From: Nitrospirales bacterium
Lineage (GTDB): Bacteria > Nitrospirota > Nitrospiria > Nitrospirales > UBA8639
Assembly (NCBI GenBank): GCA_029261295.1
Contig: JAJDBP010000002.1
Coordinates: 1-64,000, forward strand
Length of the DNA: 64,000 nucleotides
Reading direction: 5' to 3'
The number at the start of each line of letters is the position of its first letter. Positions within the stretch are counted from its first letter, which is position 1. This document shows positions 41,782 through 50,767 of the stretch, in pieces. The notes under the pieces were generated by a model. It made no database searches and was not told the origin of the DNA. It saw nothing but the letters and a program-made list of their open reading frames with translations. The position numbers and the translations under genes are program-made.

Positions 41782-42918
41782 TCAGGCCGTTGGGCCACAG
41801 ACTTGTGCAATAACGCTGCTCTTTCCATTTACGCAAGCGTGAACGGACCGGACCAACTCGATGGTAAACTCTGGCGAGTTATTGCGAGACCTGCCATAGT
41901 CGAACCACTCTTCGGGAGTTGGTGGAAGGAGCTCGATTGGCTGGAAACTGACATCAGCCCATGGTTCGCCCTGCTTTCGTGGCACCTGCTGGCCGACGAT
42001 GATTACTCTCAACCATGCTGCTTTGATTAGGGCGATGAGGAGGTTATCCTTCACCCAACGTTCTGTCTCCCCTACGAGCTCGAAAGTGTCAAAGATTAGG
42101 AGTGTCGGGCGTGCAGCCTTCTTGATGGTGGCAAAGATCTCTGCTAGTTGGCCAGAGGCGCCGGTACCGGGTGTGGGTGTTGGCACCTCAAGTCGCTCGG
42201 CAAGTCCACGTAACTCGGTGTCCATATCGGAGGAGCCTTTGAAGTCGAATCGACCGCAGGTTAGGTCAGGAATTTTAAGTGCATTGCGGAGAAATTGTTT
42301 TGTAAGGTGGGACTTGCCGGTTTCACTGGCGCCGTATATGGGGAGAAGGCGGAACGGAGCGGTTCGGGTTATGAGTTGCGCAAAAAGGCTCTGCGCATCT
42401 CGGTGGTCAGCTACTGGCCAGTCAAGTGGTGGAGGAACAATAGGCCAATCTTGGCTTGTTGGATTGTCATGGGTGTAGTAGTCATTGGGATGGCCTTCGT
42501 TGAAGGCCAATCGTTCGAGAATGAGCGTAGCGGATTCTTTCGGTGTCAGGTCATCAAGGTCTGTATAGCCGGCAAGACCATGAAGCCCTTTGCCTTCGAC
42601 CTGTTCGAAGCGAGTGAGCATGACTTCTTTGGCATTACGGGATTTGAGAAGGCCGTAGATGGCGTTCCACTCTAAACCGCACCATTCCTTTTTTTCGTAA
42701 TCGGGGCAAAAGACTGCGATGACAAGATCGGCTTCTTTTGCATATAGGTCTGGCAGATAGAAGGCAAGGTCGCTCCTTGAGAATTCTGGTGTATGATATT
42801 TGTCGTAGAGAATGTGCTCTTTGCCGAAACGCTCAGCAAGGATACTTGCAACCTCAGCGACGAACTCCCTTTTGTCGTCTCCAGCAAAAGAGAATGCAAT
42901 GCGAAAGCGTTTGTTCAT
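41782..42918 (-). CDS. TIR-domain STAND NTPase (N-terminal part)
   Basis: A 378-residue protein. Residues 4-130 form a TIR/SEFIR-like domain (FRIAFSFAGDDKREFVAEVA, LVIAVFCPDYEKKEWCGLEW, with Trp and Glu in the expected W-x-x-x-E). Residues about 185-375 are a STAND-type NTPase, with P-loop IYGASETGKSHL and Walker B TLLIFDTFE. The ORF ends in TGA where the family normally continues into winged-helix and repeat domains, which are found in the following ORF in the same frame. It is likely an immune sensor of the TIR-STAND class, now split. The upstream region holds a modest GCAGAGAC site. Confidence 0.85.
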   Translation of the reverse strand: MNKRFRIAFSFAGDDKREFVAEVASILAERFGKEHILYDKYHTPEFSRSDLAFYLPDLYAKEADLVIAVFCPDYEKKEWCGLEWNAIYGLLKSRNAKEVMLTRFEQVEGKGLHGLAGYTDLDDLTPKESATLILERLAFNEGHPNDYYTHDNPTSQDWPIVPPPLDWPVADHRDAQSLFAQLITRTAPFRLLPIYGASETGKSHLTKQFLRNALKIPDLTCGRFDFKGSSDMDTELRGLAERLEVPTPTPGTGASGQLAEIFATIKKAARPTLLIFDTFELVGETERWVKDNLLIALIKAAWLRVIIVGQQVPRKQGEPWADVSFQPIELLPPTPEEWFDYGRSRNNSPEFTIELVRSVHACVNGKSSVIAQVCGPTA

Positions 42919-43383
42919 CGTATGTCTCTGCCCAGGTGCAGGTGCTGAGCCAATCCGATTTGTAGCTAGATGCTGAACAGGGATTTTTGGAGTATTTCCG
43001 CTTCAGTCATTGAATCCCCTTGTTTTCGAAATCTAGAACCAACTTATTCTCAGAGCCCATCTTTACGCCGGTTTTCAATTTTTGTCAAGCGACCTCTGCT
43101 CCTTGTATTAATCGTCGAAGATGGATAGAAGGCCTGTCTTGTGTTCTACTACAGGTTATCCCACACTGGCTTTAAAAGTCCCAACCATTAAATAAAACAG
43201 TGTGTTTTTAGTTGGCATGTAAAATGATCATTTTCAATAGTATTTCAGAACCAAAGATTGGTGAATTTAATCAAGGTTTTTAGGTGAGGGGAAAAAGAAG
43301 TCAAAGTTCAAAAGGACGTCTTGCCCTTGTGGTTCATCACCGAGACGGGGAGAAAATTTCCATAAACCTGTGGGTAATATTCA
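42919..43383. other. Intergenic region between TIR-STAND gene and IS remnant
   Basis: About 465 bases with no credible frame. ACACTG and CAGTGT arms near 43160 and 43198 could form a weak hairpin. The right border is the IS6-like end at 43384. Confidence 0.4.
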
Positions 43384-44110
43384 GGTTCTGTCGCAAATAC
43401 TCGACCGAAATGAAAAGCTTTCCATTGCTTGCCTACCCTGAGCTGTGAGGGTGTAGAACATTTCAGCGAGAGTTTTCTTGTTTCCTTCTATGCCTTCATC
43501 TTCCATTTTTTGATCATCGTCATGCCTCACATTCCCGCTATTGTTCCTTGAGCCGCATAAAAGCTTTTGAGGTCAAGCATCGGGGGCATTGTTCTCTTGA
43601 TGCGTCGGGGGTCTTGCTCGACGCTGTTTTTCAGGTATTTGCACTTACGAATTTTAATGCGTTTGTTATGGTTTCGTTTATTTGTTTCAGACCTGCTTTG
43701 TTCAGACCATTCTGATCGATATTCACAAGACTCGGTTTTCCGTTTTCCTTATTGGTTTTCTTCAAGAAAGATAGGGCAGATTTCGTATCTCGTGTTACGG
43801 TCAAAAGAATGTCGCTCATCTGCCTTTACTTATCGACTGCTCGAAAATAGTATTACTACTGCCCTTGGACTCTGATATATGTTTCATCCATTCTCCATCG
43901 CGTACCTGCACGTTTCTTTTTAAGTCGAAATGCAGTTTCCAATTGTGGGGATCAATGAATGACTCAGGGATTAATGATGTTGTGATCAAGAGAGAAGCCG
44001 CGTTCTTGGATTAATTCTTCAAGGTCCCCGTGACTGAAGATGCATGCGAGATTCTAATGAACGCTTTGCAGGATCATGGCTTGCTGAACATGCCTCGTGC
44101 TAACCCCTTA
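43384..44110 (-). pseudogene. Decayed IS6-family transposase and one element end
   Basis: Minus-strand frames read, in order, FSHGDLEELIQERGFSLDHN, then RWRMDETYIRVQGQ (first catalytic Asp), then DILLTVTRDTKSALSFL and VNIDQNG (second Asp), then KNSVEQDPRRIKR (Glu in the VEQD motif) and SFYAAQGTIAG. These are IS6/IS240-type DDE transposase motifs in the correct order, broken by several stops and frameshifts. GGTTCTGTCGCAAATAC at 43384-43400 resembles the IS6 terminal repeat (GGCtCTGTTGCAAA type) at the transposase C-terminal side. The opposite end is not intact. Confidence 0.85.
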
Positions 44111-44254
44111 AGCTTTTTGAGATAGAATCCCAAGAACACATTGGCGCTTTGTTGCAAATTGTCTAGTAGAGAATCTTGGCGCAGTTTGATTGCCGTGGTA
44201 GGGCTAACATGAGTAGCGGAAAAATGTAAATATTATTTTAAATTCTGGGGAAAA

Positions 44255-45265
44255 TTAGGTTAATGTTCCACCACAGGATGACCCGGCTCCGGCGGCACAG
44301 CCAAAGCAATGCGATCCTGTCACGATTTGGCGATGTTCTAAGGTGGCGAGATTGAAATCGCCAATCCATTGTGGCGCATAATTTTGAAGAGGGAGATCGA
44401 GCATTTGGTTGAAGTCACAATCAGACAAACGCCCATCCCACCCCACGCTGATTAAGGACCGGCACATCACCTCGTCCACGGTGCTCCTATTAAAATTCTC
44501 CTGCAAGAGGTTGTAGTAGGTTTCTACCTGTCCAGATTCCTCTAAATCTTCCATGAATCGACTGATCGGCATATTGGTAATCGTCAATAGTCGATTGAAC
44601 TGGATTCCATATCGATTCATTAGTTCTTCTTTATAGTCCTGTTCTAATTCTTCTTGTGAAGGAGGAAGATTCACGCCTTGGGGGTTATAAACTAGATGTA
44701 GGTTGAGTCCTGTTCCGGTTTTTCCATACCCTAGAGCGTTTAATATTTGTAAGGCGCTGATACTTCGATCAAACACGCCTTTCCCACGTTGTTGGTCGAC
44801 ATTGGTTTCCTGATAACAGGGAAGCGATGCGATAATTTCGACCTGATGTTGCGCTAAGAATTCTGGAAGATGTGATTTCCCTTTGACATAAACAACAGTC
44901 AGATTACAGCGATCGATGATGTGTCGATCTCGAATATGACATTCCCGAACGAGATACTCGAAATGAGGATTCATTTCCGGGGCACCACCGGTTATGTCCA
45001 CAGTGGTAATCTGAGGCGTTCGGTCTAAGACCTCGATAATCTGGTCAATGGTGTCTTTGGTCATACTTTCTGTTCGTTGAGGGCCAGCATCGACATGACA
45101 GTGATGACAAGTTTGGTTACAGACCTTCCCCAAATTTACTTGAAGCGTGGTCACTGATTCCGCAGTGAGTGGTTCTTTCCCGTGAGAAGCCAGGGCATCA
45201 TCAAAGGAAGGTGTTGGGTGCACGGAGGAAGCAGGGGAGATGAGAGGAAGGGGGGAATGGGACAT
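44255..45265 (-). CDS. arsS: Arsenosugar biosynthesis radical SAM protein ArsS
   Basis: A 336-residue radical SAM enzyme. The [4Fe-4S] motif is KVCNQTCHHCHVDAGP (C-x3-C-x2-C) near residue 49, with VDITGGAPEMNPHF as the SAM-binding 'GGE' equivalent. The C-terminal DUF3641 region ends HCFGCAAGAGSSCGG. ArsS couples the adenosyl group to dimethylarsenic and leads to arsenosugars. arsM lies just upstream on the same strand, which supports the role. The start at 45265 is followed by an unstructured stretch of about 25 residues. Confidence 0.92.
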   Translation of the reverse strand: MSHSPLPLISPASSVHPTPSFDDALASHGKEPLTAESVTTLQVNLGKVCNQTCHHCHVDAGPQRTESMTKDTIDQIIEVLDRTPQITTVDITGGAPEMNPHFEYLVRECHIRDRHIIDRCNLTVVYVKGKSHLPEFLAQHQVEIIASLPCYQETNVDQQRGKGVFDRSISALQILNALGYGKTGTGLNLHLVYNPQGVNLPPSQEELEQDYKEELMNRYGIQFNRLLTITNMPISRFMEDLEESGQVETYYNLLQENFNRSTVDEVMCRSLISVGWDGRLSDCDFNQMLDLPLQNYAPQWIGDFNLATLEHRQIVTGSHCFGCAAGAGSSCGGTLT

Positions 45266-45345
45266 CCTAGGCGGTGCAGTGGCGGAGTGGGAACGTTCCG
45301 CTCAATATCAGCTTGGCATGGATCCAGGAAGTCATGAGCATATGG

Positions 45346-46542
45346 CTAACAGCATTCGGTGGAGGTTCCACAAATCACCGGTTCTGCGGTTATGGATTCT
45401 CGAGCTCGATTAATGGTTCCGAATGAGGGTTGATAGCTGGGGTGCTGCAGAACTTTGAGCGTTTTTGAACAGATTTCTAATGGTTCTCCGCATCGGTATG
45501 TATGATCGTCATCGTCCGTCACGGCTAAAAAGGGGCCGGTGAGAATGGCAAATCGGCCTTCCCACACACACGGTTTATCTTCTGGTAAAACGGCAACCAT
45601 TTGCGGATCCTGGCTTGTCAGGGGAATAGGATGGTCGGCAACCACAAAGTGTTCTTTATATGAGGGGAGGCTTAACAGACTAACGGTCTGTTCATCGACT
45701 TGTTGCGGAGAACCACGGTGAAACGTGGTACCCAACTCGTCCTCCACTTTTGAGAATGGCCCGGTTAACGTTGCAAAGGCTGGTGAAGGGGACGATGAGT
45801 TAACGGCTGTTTTATAACCCGTCAAGGTCACTGAAACAAAATGAATACCATCAATGACTCGCCAGGGAATCACCGTCACCTGGTGTAAGCCTCGAAATCC
45901 TGCATCGCGCAATCCGCCCCAATAGTCTTGAACCGTGAGGGCACCGGATAAACAGTCTCCCCATTTGGCGCTATCGTGAATCATGTATTGAGGAATGAGT
46001 TGATCGGCCACAATATCTGAAATGGTGAATCGCCCACCCGGCTGAAGGACTCGAAACATTTCTCGAAAGACCTTTTTTTTGTCAGGGGCCAGATTGATGA
46101 CACAATTGGAAATAATCAGATCCACCTGATTGTCTTCGACCGGCATGGCGTCGGCAAAGCCCTTTCGAAAGTCTACATTGGTGGTCGGATACCCCAAATT
46201 TTTGGCCACGGTAGGTGCGTGAGTACGGGCGAGCGCCAACATTTCATCAGTCATGTCGATGCCAATCACTTTCCCGCTTGCTCCGACTTTGCGTGAGGCC
46301 TCAAAGCAGTCGATTCCCCCGCCAGAGCCGATATCTAACACCACTTCTCCGGCTTGGACGGTTGAAAGGCCCACCGGCGTTCCGCAGCCATAGGACACTT
46401 TTAAGACGGCCTCAGGAATAAATTGGCCTAAATCTTCGTGGTTATAGCCGGTGGGGCAGCACATTTCTTCGCCATTGGTGACGGCTTGGGCATAACGCTG
46501 GCTCACAGATTGTGTAATGGAATTCTCTTGCTCGTTGCTCAT
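45346..46542 (-). CDS. arsM: Arsenite S-adenosylmethionine methyltransferase (ArsM-like)
   Basis: A 398-residue SAM methyltransferase. The SAM site is VVLDIGSGGGIDCFEA (motif I), with later CVINLAPDKKKVFREMFRVL and GGRFTISDIVADQ. The C-terminal cysteines, ending STECC, and the N-terminal EEMCCPTGYN fit arsenic binding, and the ArsM-ArsS pair makes arsenosugar precursors. Residues about 250-398 form an extra unit with repeated FAILTGPF and GEPLEICSKT, which is not typical of the core enzyme and may be a metal-binding tail. The gene begins the arsM-arsS operon, 80 bases before arsS. Confidence 0.82.
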   Translation of the reverse strand: MSNEQENSITQSVSQRYAQAVTNGEEMCCPTGYNHEDLGQFIPEAVLKVSYGCGTPVGLSTVQAGEVVLDIGSGGGIDCFEASRKVGASGKVIGIDMTDEMLALARTHAPTVAKNLGYPTTNVDFRKGFADAMPVEDNQVDLIISNCVINLAPDKKKVFREMFRVLQPGGRFTISDIVADQLIPQYMIHDSAKWGDCLSGALTVQDYWGGLRDAGFRGLHQVTVIPWRVIDGIHFVSVTLTGYKTAVNSSSPSPAFATLTGPFSKVEDELGTTFHRGSPQQVDEQTVSLLSLPSYKEHFVVADHPIPLTSQDPQMVAVLPEDKPCVWEGRFAILTGPFLAVTDDDDHTYRCGEPLEICSKTLKVLQHPSYQPSFGTINRARESITAEPVICGTSTECC

Positions 46543-46955
46543 AGCTCCTGCGTCCTCTTCAAAAGATGGCGTCGTTTAGGGGATTGTATTCTAAACCCGC
46601 AATCTATAAACAAATTATTGATTGGAGGTCAAATAATCCTCTGGTGGAGAGTCTTGAAAGATCAAGGAATGTTACATAATTTTGTCCATTTGAGGAAACC
46701 ATGCTGAAATCCAAAGATTCTCACGTAATGGTGAACAAAATTGCCCTTGAGAACAGGAAAGCAGATTAGGGAGAATAGCTGTAGGAGAGAGCATGCAGTT
46801 TTAAAGAAACTTTATAATTGATGAATTTTTATATCCTTGAATCTAGGGAAATTTTTCCATTTGTGCGTAAAGGTATCGACTTTGCTTATACTTTCAGACA
46901 TAAGATATGACTTTATAATTACCTGATGTATTAGCTATTGAATGGAATGAATGCC
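46543..46955. other. Divergent promoter region of arsM and the zinc-ribbon gene
   Basis: About 400 AT-rich bases. I see no ArsR-type palindrome that I would defend and no RNA gene. Both flanking promoters must lie here. Confidence 0.4.
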
Positions 46956-47507
46956 ATGGCACTTGTTGCTTGTCCCGAATGTCAAAAAGAAGTTTCCACC
47001 CATGCTCTTTCCTGCCCTGAATGTGCCTTTCCCTTTCCTGGAAACCAGGCTAGTACCGTAGGGCAGTCTGGATCAAAGCTGAAGACATGTTCAGACTGTG
47101 GCTGCCCTGTTTCTCGACAGGCCCAATCCTGCCCACATTGTGGGCTTCAGTTAATGGAAAAGAAAGGGGACATTGCTATAAATGGGACTGGTGTGGAAGA
47201 AACGTGGTTATGTACACACTGCGGGACTCCCTATTCCAAAAAAGTCTCTAATGGGAAAGAATTAGGTCGTAGTTTTGATGGCATATATCGAACACCCCGA
47301 AGACGATCTCAGCTTTGGGAAGATCCTTTTCGGCAGACAAATAGTGAAGAAATTATTGCCCCCATCCGTTACCCACGAAGCCGAAAAAAATCGATTTTTC
47401 TTGGTTTGTTATTCTTACTTGTCATTACCGCATCTGTATTTGGTGCAGCGGCCTGGCATCTTCAAGGCCTAAATCCTCTCGAAGCCCTCGTCTACTGGCG
47501 AATGTAA
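46956..47507 (+). CDS. Triple zinc-ribbon membrane protein
   Basis: A 183-residue protein with three zinc ribbons near its N-terminus (CPECQKEVSTHALSCPEC, CSDCGCPVSRQAQSCPHC, CTHCGTPYSKK) and one membrane segment near the C-terminus (SIFLGLLFLLVITASVFGA). The ribbons point to protein or nucleic-acid binding, and the tail anchors it to the membrane. Function is unknown. The open frame extends upstream to TTG 46938 and ATG 46947. ATG 46956 gives the common MALVACPEC start. Confidence 0.8.
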   Translation: MALVACPECQKEVSTHALSCPECAFPFPGNQASTVGQSGSKLKTCSDCGCPVSRQAQSCPHCGLQLMEKKGDIAINGTGVEETWLCTHCGTPYSKKVSNGKELGRSFDGIYRTPRRRSQLWEDPFRQTNSEEIIAPIRYPRSRKKSIFLGLLFLLVITASVFGAAAWHLQGLNPLEALVYWRM

Positions 47508-47609
47508 GAGTTATCCTGCATTCGCTGTCGAATTCTGTTTTGTGAATCCAATATATTCGTATATGGGCCTTCTTGGTACAAGGCTCCATTACAGGTAGAA
47601 GTAGGTGGA

Positions 47610-49100
47610 TTACCCGCCGGGGAGAATTGGTAGGGAAGCTGTTGGTCCGACTATGTTGGAGAACATCAGCGTGGCGTCGATGGCCCAGTCAATGAATGGT
47701 CCGGGGTAGATTCCCAAGAGGAGGGTTCCGGCAATCCCGGTGTAGACAGCCACTTTGATTGGTAGGGATGTTGGAATCGGGGAAGTATCCGTAGGTTCAT
47801 TGATATACATTTTTTTGACGACAATCAGGTAGTAATACATCGAAATGACAATATTGATGAGCCCAACAATCAAGAGTGTATAGAGTTCCTGGTTCATGGC
47901 TGCGATAAATAAATATATTTTTCCGATGAACCCAGCGAGAGGGGGGACACCGGCTAGGGACAACAAAAAGAGGAGCATGGCGGCAGCCAAGAACGGGGAA
48001 CGACGATTGAGTCCATTATAGTCTTCGATTTCATCACTCTTAATAACCTGACTGACGGCGATGACGACAGCGAAGGCTCCTAAGTTCGCAAACATATACG
48101 TGAGCAAGTAAAACATAATGGCATCGCCGCCTTGCTTGGTTCCTGCCGCTAGCCCGATCATGATGTTTCCGATTTGTGCTATCCCTGAATAGGCCAACAA
48201 TCGCTTGATGTTCTTTTGTGCGATGGCGACGATATTGCCGTAGGTCATGGAAAAAATTGAGGCGACTACGAAGAGTAAGACCCACATTGGTTTGAACGAA
48301 GCCAGTGCTACAAAAAACATTCTGAGTAGAATCGCCAAGGCGGCGGCTTTTGGAGCAAGCGACAAAAAGGCTGTGACCGGAGTAGGGGCACCTTGATAGG
48401 TATCAGGAATCCAGGCATGAAAGGGCACGGCACCAATTTTAAATCCCAAAGCCGCAAAGATCAGTATGAATCCGATCGCTAGCCCATAACTACCTTGTGC
48501 CCCAGCCATTTCTGAAAAGACTAAGGTTCCGGTTTCTCCATAGACCAGGCTGATGCCATAGGCCAGGAGGCCTGCGGCAAATACTCCCAGGATGAAGAAT
48601 TTTAAGCCGGCTTCGGATGATCGTTGATCATCCCGTAAATAGGCCACTAAGACGTAAAAGCCAAACGTGGAAAATTCTAAGGTGACGAAGACAGATAATA
48701 GGTCGTTGGAAGAAGCCATGAACATCATGCCGATCGCTGACATGAGGACCATGAAATAATATTCACCCTTAAAGAAACGGAATTCCTGCACGTAATCAAT
48801 AGACATGAAGAGGACTAGGGCCGTGGCGCCTACAATGATGATTTTAAAAAAGATCGCCATATGATCCAGAACGTACATATCTTTAAAGAGCGCCCCAGTT
48901 GTGCCGTTTTGGTCAAAGACCAATAACATGATGGCCGTAATGGCTAATCCAGCAATACTCAAGTGCCCGAGTTGTTGATGGGTGATCCGCTTGAGAGAGA
49001 AATCTAGCGCCAGGATGACGCACAACCAGATTGTCAGGAAAATCTCGGGTAGCAAGAGGATGAGATCTGCTGCGGATAGGGAGAGATTAAATTGCATCAT
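47610..49100 (-). CDS. nuoN: NADH-quinone oxidoreductase subunit N
   Basis: A 496-residue antiporter-like membrane subunit of complex I that forms one of the proton channels. About 14 hydrophobic segments are visible, with the family motifs KIGAVPFHAWIPDTYQGAPTP and IKRLLAYSGIAQIGNIMIG (channel Lys). It is the last gene of the operon. The gap to nuoM (68 bases) holds a hairpin element. Confidence 0.95.
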   Translation of the reverse strand: MMQFNLSLSAADLILLLPEIFLTIWLCVILALDFSLKRITHQQLGHLSIAGLAITAIMLLVFDQNGTTGALFKDMYVLDHMAIFFKIIIVGATALVLFMSIDYVQEFRFFKGEYYFMVLMSAIGMMFMASSNDLLSVFVTLEFSTFGFYVLVAYLRDDQRSSEAGLKFFILGVFAAGLLAYGISLVYGETGTLVFSEMAGAQGSYGLAIGFILIFAALGFKIGAVPFHAWIPDTYQGAPTPVTAFLSLAPKAAALAILLRMFFVALASFKPMWVLLFVVASIFSMTYGNIVAIAQKNIKRLLAYSGIAQIGNIMIGLAAGTKQGGDAIMFYLLTYMFANLGAFAVVIAVSQVIKSDEIEDYNGLNRRSPFLAAAMLLFLLSLAGVPPLAGFIGKIYLFIAAMNQELYTLLIVGLINIVISMYYYLIVVKKMYINEPTDTSPIPTSLPIKVAVYTGIAGTLLLGIYPGPFIDWAIDATLMFSNIVGPTASLPILPGG

Positions 49101-49140
49101 GATGTCATTCGCTACTTTGGTGTTTCTACCCTACCTTAGT

Positions 49141-49161
49141 CCTCCCTTTGCAAGGGGAGGA
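49141..49161 (-). repeat. Dispersed hairpin element, copy 3 (inside the nuo operon)
   Basis: CCTCCCTTTGCAAGGGGAGG forms a near-perfect hairpin between nuoM and nuoN. Its sequence is of the same type as the copies at 9475 and 26572. It lies within the transcription unit, so it could affect expression of nuoN relative to the upstream genes. Confidence 0.55.
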
Positions 49162-49168
49162 AAAATAG

Positions 49169-50764
49169 TTACGGAAGCAATCCTTGCGTATTCTGTGTGA
49201 CTAATGGTGCGACCTGGTTGATTCGATCGATCATGGGTTCAACGGTTGAGCTCACCACGTCATAAAAATGTCCTGGGAAAAGGCCCAAGATAATGCTACA
49301 TGCGATCAACAGGATAAGAGGCATTCTATCGATCCAATTTTTGGCATCGGATGTATGGGCAAATTCAGGGTCCAATTTCCCGTAAAACAGGCCTCGCATC
49401 ATTTTGAACATATAGGCCATTGTGAGCACGATCCCTAGAATGGCTACCAGAACTTGAAAAGGGTATTTTTCCCAACTGCCCACAATAATCATGATCTCGG
49501 CAACAAAGTTTATTGTGCCAGGCATACCAATGGATGCCATGCAGCCTACAATAAATGCGCCGGCAATAAACGGCATTTTTTCTGAAAGTCCACCGAGTGA
49601 AGGAATGTCACGTGAGTGTGTTTGGTCATAGACCCAGCCGGCCATCGCAAACAACATGCTTGTCGCTAAAGCATGGGCAAACATATAAATGACGGCTCCC
49701 GATAGACTGATATAACTCAACGCTGCCATGCCTAAGAAGATATAGCCCATGTGGCTCGAACTGGAGTAGCCAATGACATACTTCGTGTCTTTGGCAAAAT
49801 ACGATACGAGTCCGCCATAAATAATTGAGCCAATACAGAGGACGGCTGCAACCCACATCCATTTATGAGTTGCTTCAGGAAGAATTTCAAAGGCTACACG
49901 AATAATTGAAAAATGGCCTAATTTCATGAGGACGCCAGCATGCAACATACTGGTAGCGGCTGGGGCGGCGGCATGGCCGACGGGTGACCACGAATGCAAC
50001 GGCCAAATGGGGGCAATCGACGCGAATCCGATAAAGATGAGAAACCAGATAATGTTCGACATCGTATCGGTAAATTTGGCTTGTTCTCGTAGGACCAAAA
50101 TGTCGAAGGTATGCAATCCGGACATATGGTAGATCAGTAAAATGCCCATGAGTGCCATCACGGCGCCAGCTGACAAGAAGAGAGTCAGTTTCATCGCCGC
50201 ATATTCTTTGCTGTTTGAGCCGAAATTGAAGATAAAGTCGACTGAATCGCGAAGCTTGAGGCCTTCGGGGTCGGTCATGGAGAGATACCCTTTGGTATGG
50301 CTTCCCCAGACGCCTAGCAACAAGTACATGGGCAGCACGGACATTTCATAAAAGAAATAGAGAAAGAACAGATCCAGGGACATAAAGACCCCGATCGTTG
50401 CGGCTGCGAGGATGAGGAGGAAGATATAAAATTCTTTGGTCCGGTCTTTGATGTGCCATGAGACGAAAATGCCTGCGAATAACAAAATAGCTGACGCAAA
50501 GACTAATGGCCCCCCAATGCCGTCTACACCTACATAAAAGGCAATGCCAAGTTCCTCGGACCAGGCGAATCGCTGGACAAATTGGAAGCCGCCTTTTGCG
50601 GGGTCATATGCGAAGAAAATATAAAACGAAGCTAAAAGACTAATGCCGGCAGATATGGCGGCGGTCATCCGCACCATCAATTCCTCTTGCCGGGGAATAA
50701 AGATTAAGGCGATGGCCCCAAGGAAGGGCGCAAACAGAATGATTAGTAAAGAATATTCACCCAT
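49169..50764 (-). CDS. nuoM: NADH-quinone oxidoreductase subunit M (copy 1)
   Basis: A 531-residue proton-channel subunit of complex I. The family motifs SMLHAGVLMKLGHF, IIYGGLVSYFAKDTKYVIGY and YSSSSHMGYIFLG (channel Lys and His) are present. It begins 4 bases upstream of the end of the second nuoM copy's unit (50768), which shows tight operon packing. Two nuoM genes in tandem are the hallmark of '2M' complex I. This copy is closest to the usual NuoM. Confidence 0.95.
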   Translation of the reverse strand: MGEYSLLIILFAPFLGAIALIFIPRQEELMVRMTAAISAGISLLASFYIFFAYDPAKGGFQFVQRFAWSEELGIAFYVGVDGIGGPLVFASAILLFAGIFVSWHIKDRTKEFYIFLLILAAATIGVFMSLDLFFLYFFYEMSVLPMYLLLGVWGSHTKGYLSMTDPEGLKLRDSVDFIFNFGSNSKEYAAMKLTLFLSAGAVMALMGILLIYHMSGLHTFDILVLREQAKFTDTMSNIIWFLIFIGFASIAPIWPLHSWSPVGHAAAPAATSMLHAGVLMKLGHFSIIRVAFEILPEATHKWMWVAAVLCIGSIIYGGLVSYFAKDTKYVIGYSSSSHMGYIFLGMAALSYISLSGAVIYMFAHALATSMLFAMAGWVYDQTHSRDIPSLGGLSEKMPFIAGAFIVGCMASIGMPGTINFVAEIMIIVGSWEKYPFQVLVAILGIVLTMAYMFKMMRGLFYGKLDPEFAHTSDAKNWIDRMPLILLIACSIILGLFPGHFYDVVSSTVEPMIDRINQVAPLVTQNTQGLLP

Positions 50765-50767
50765 AAC

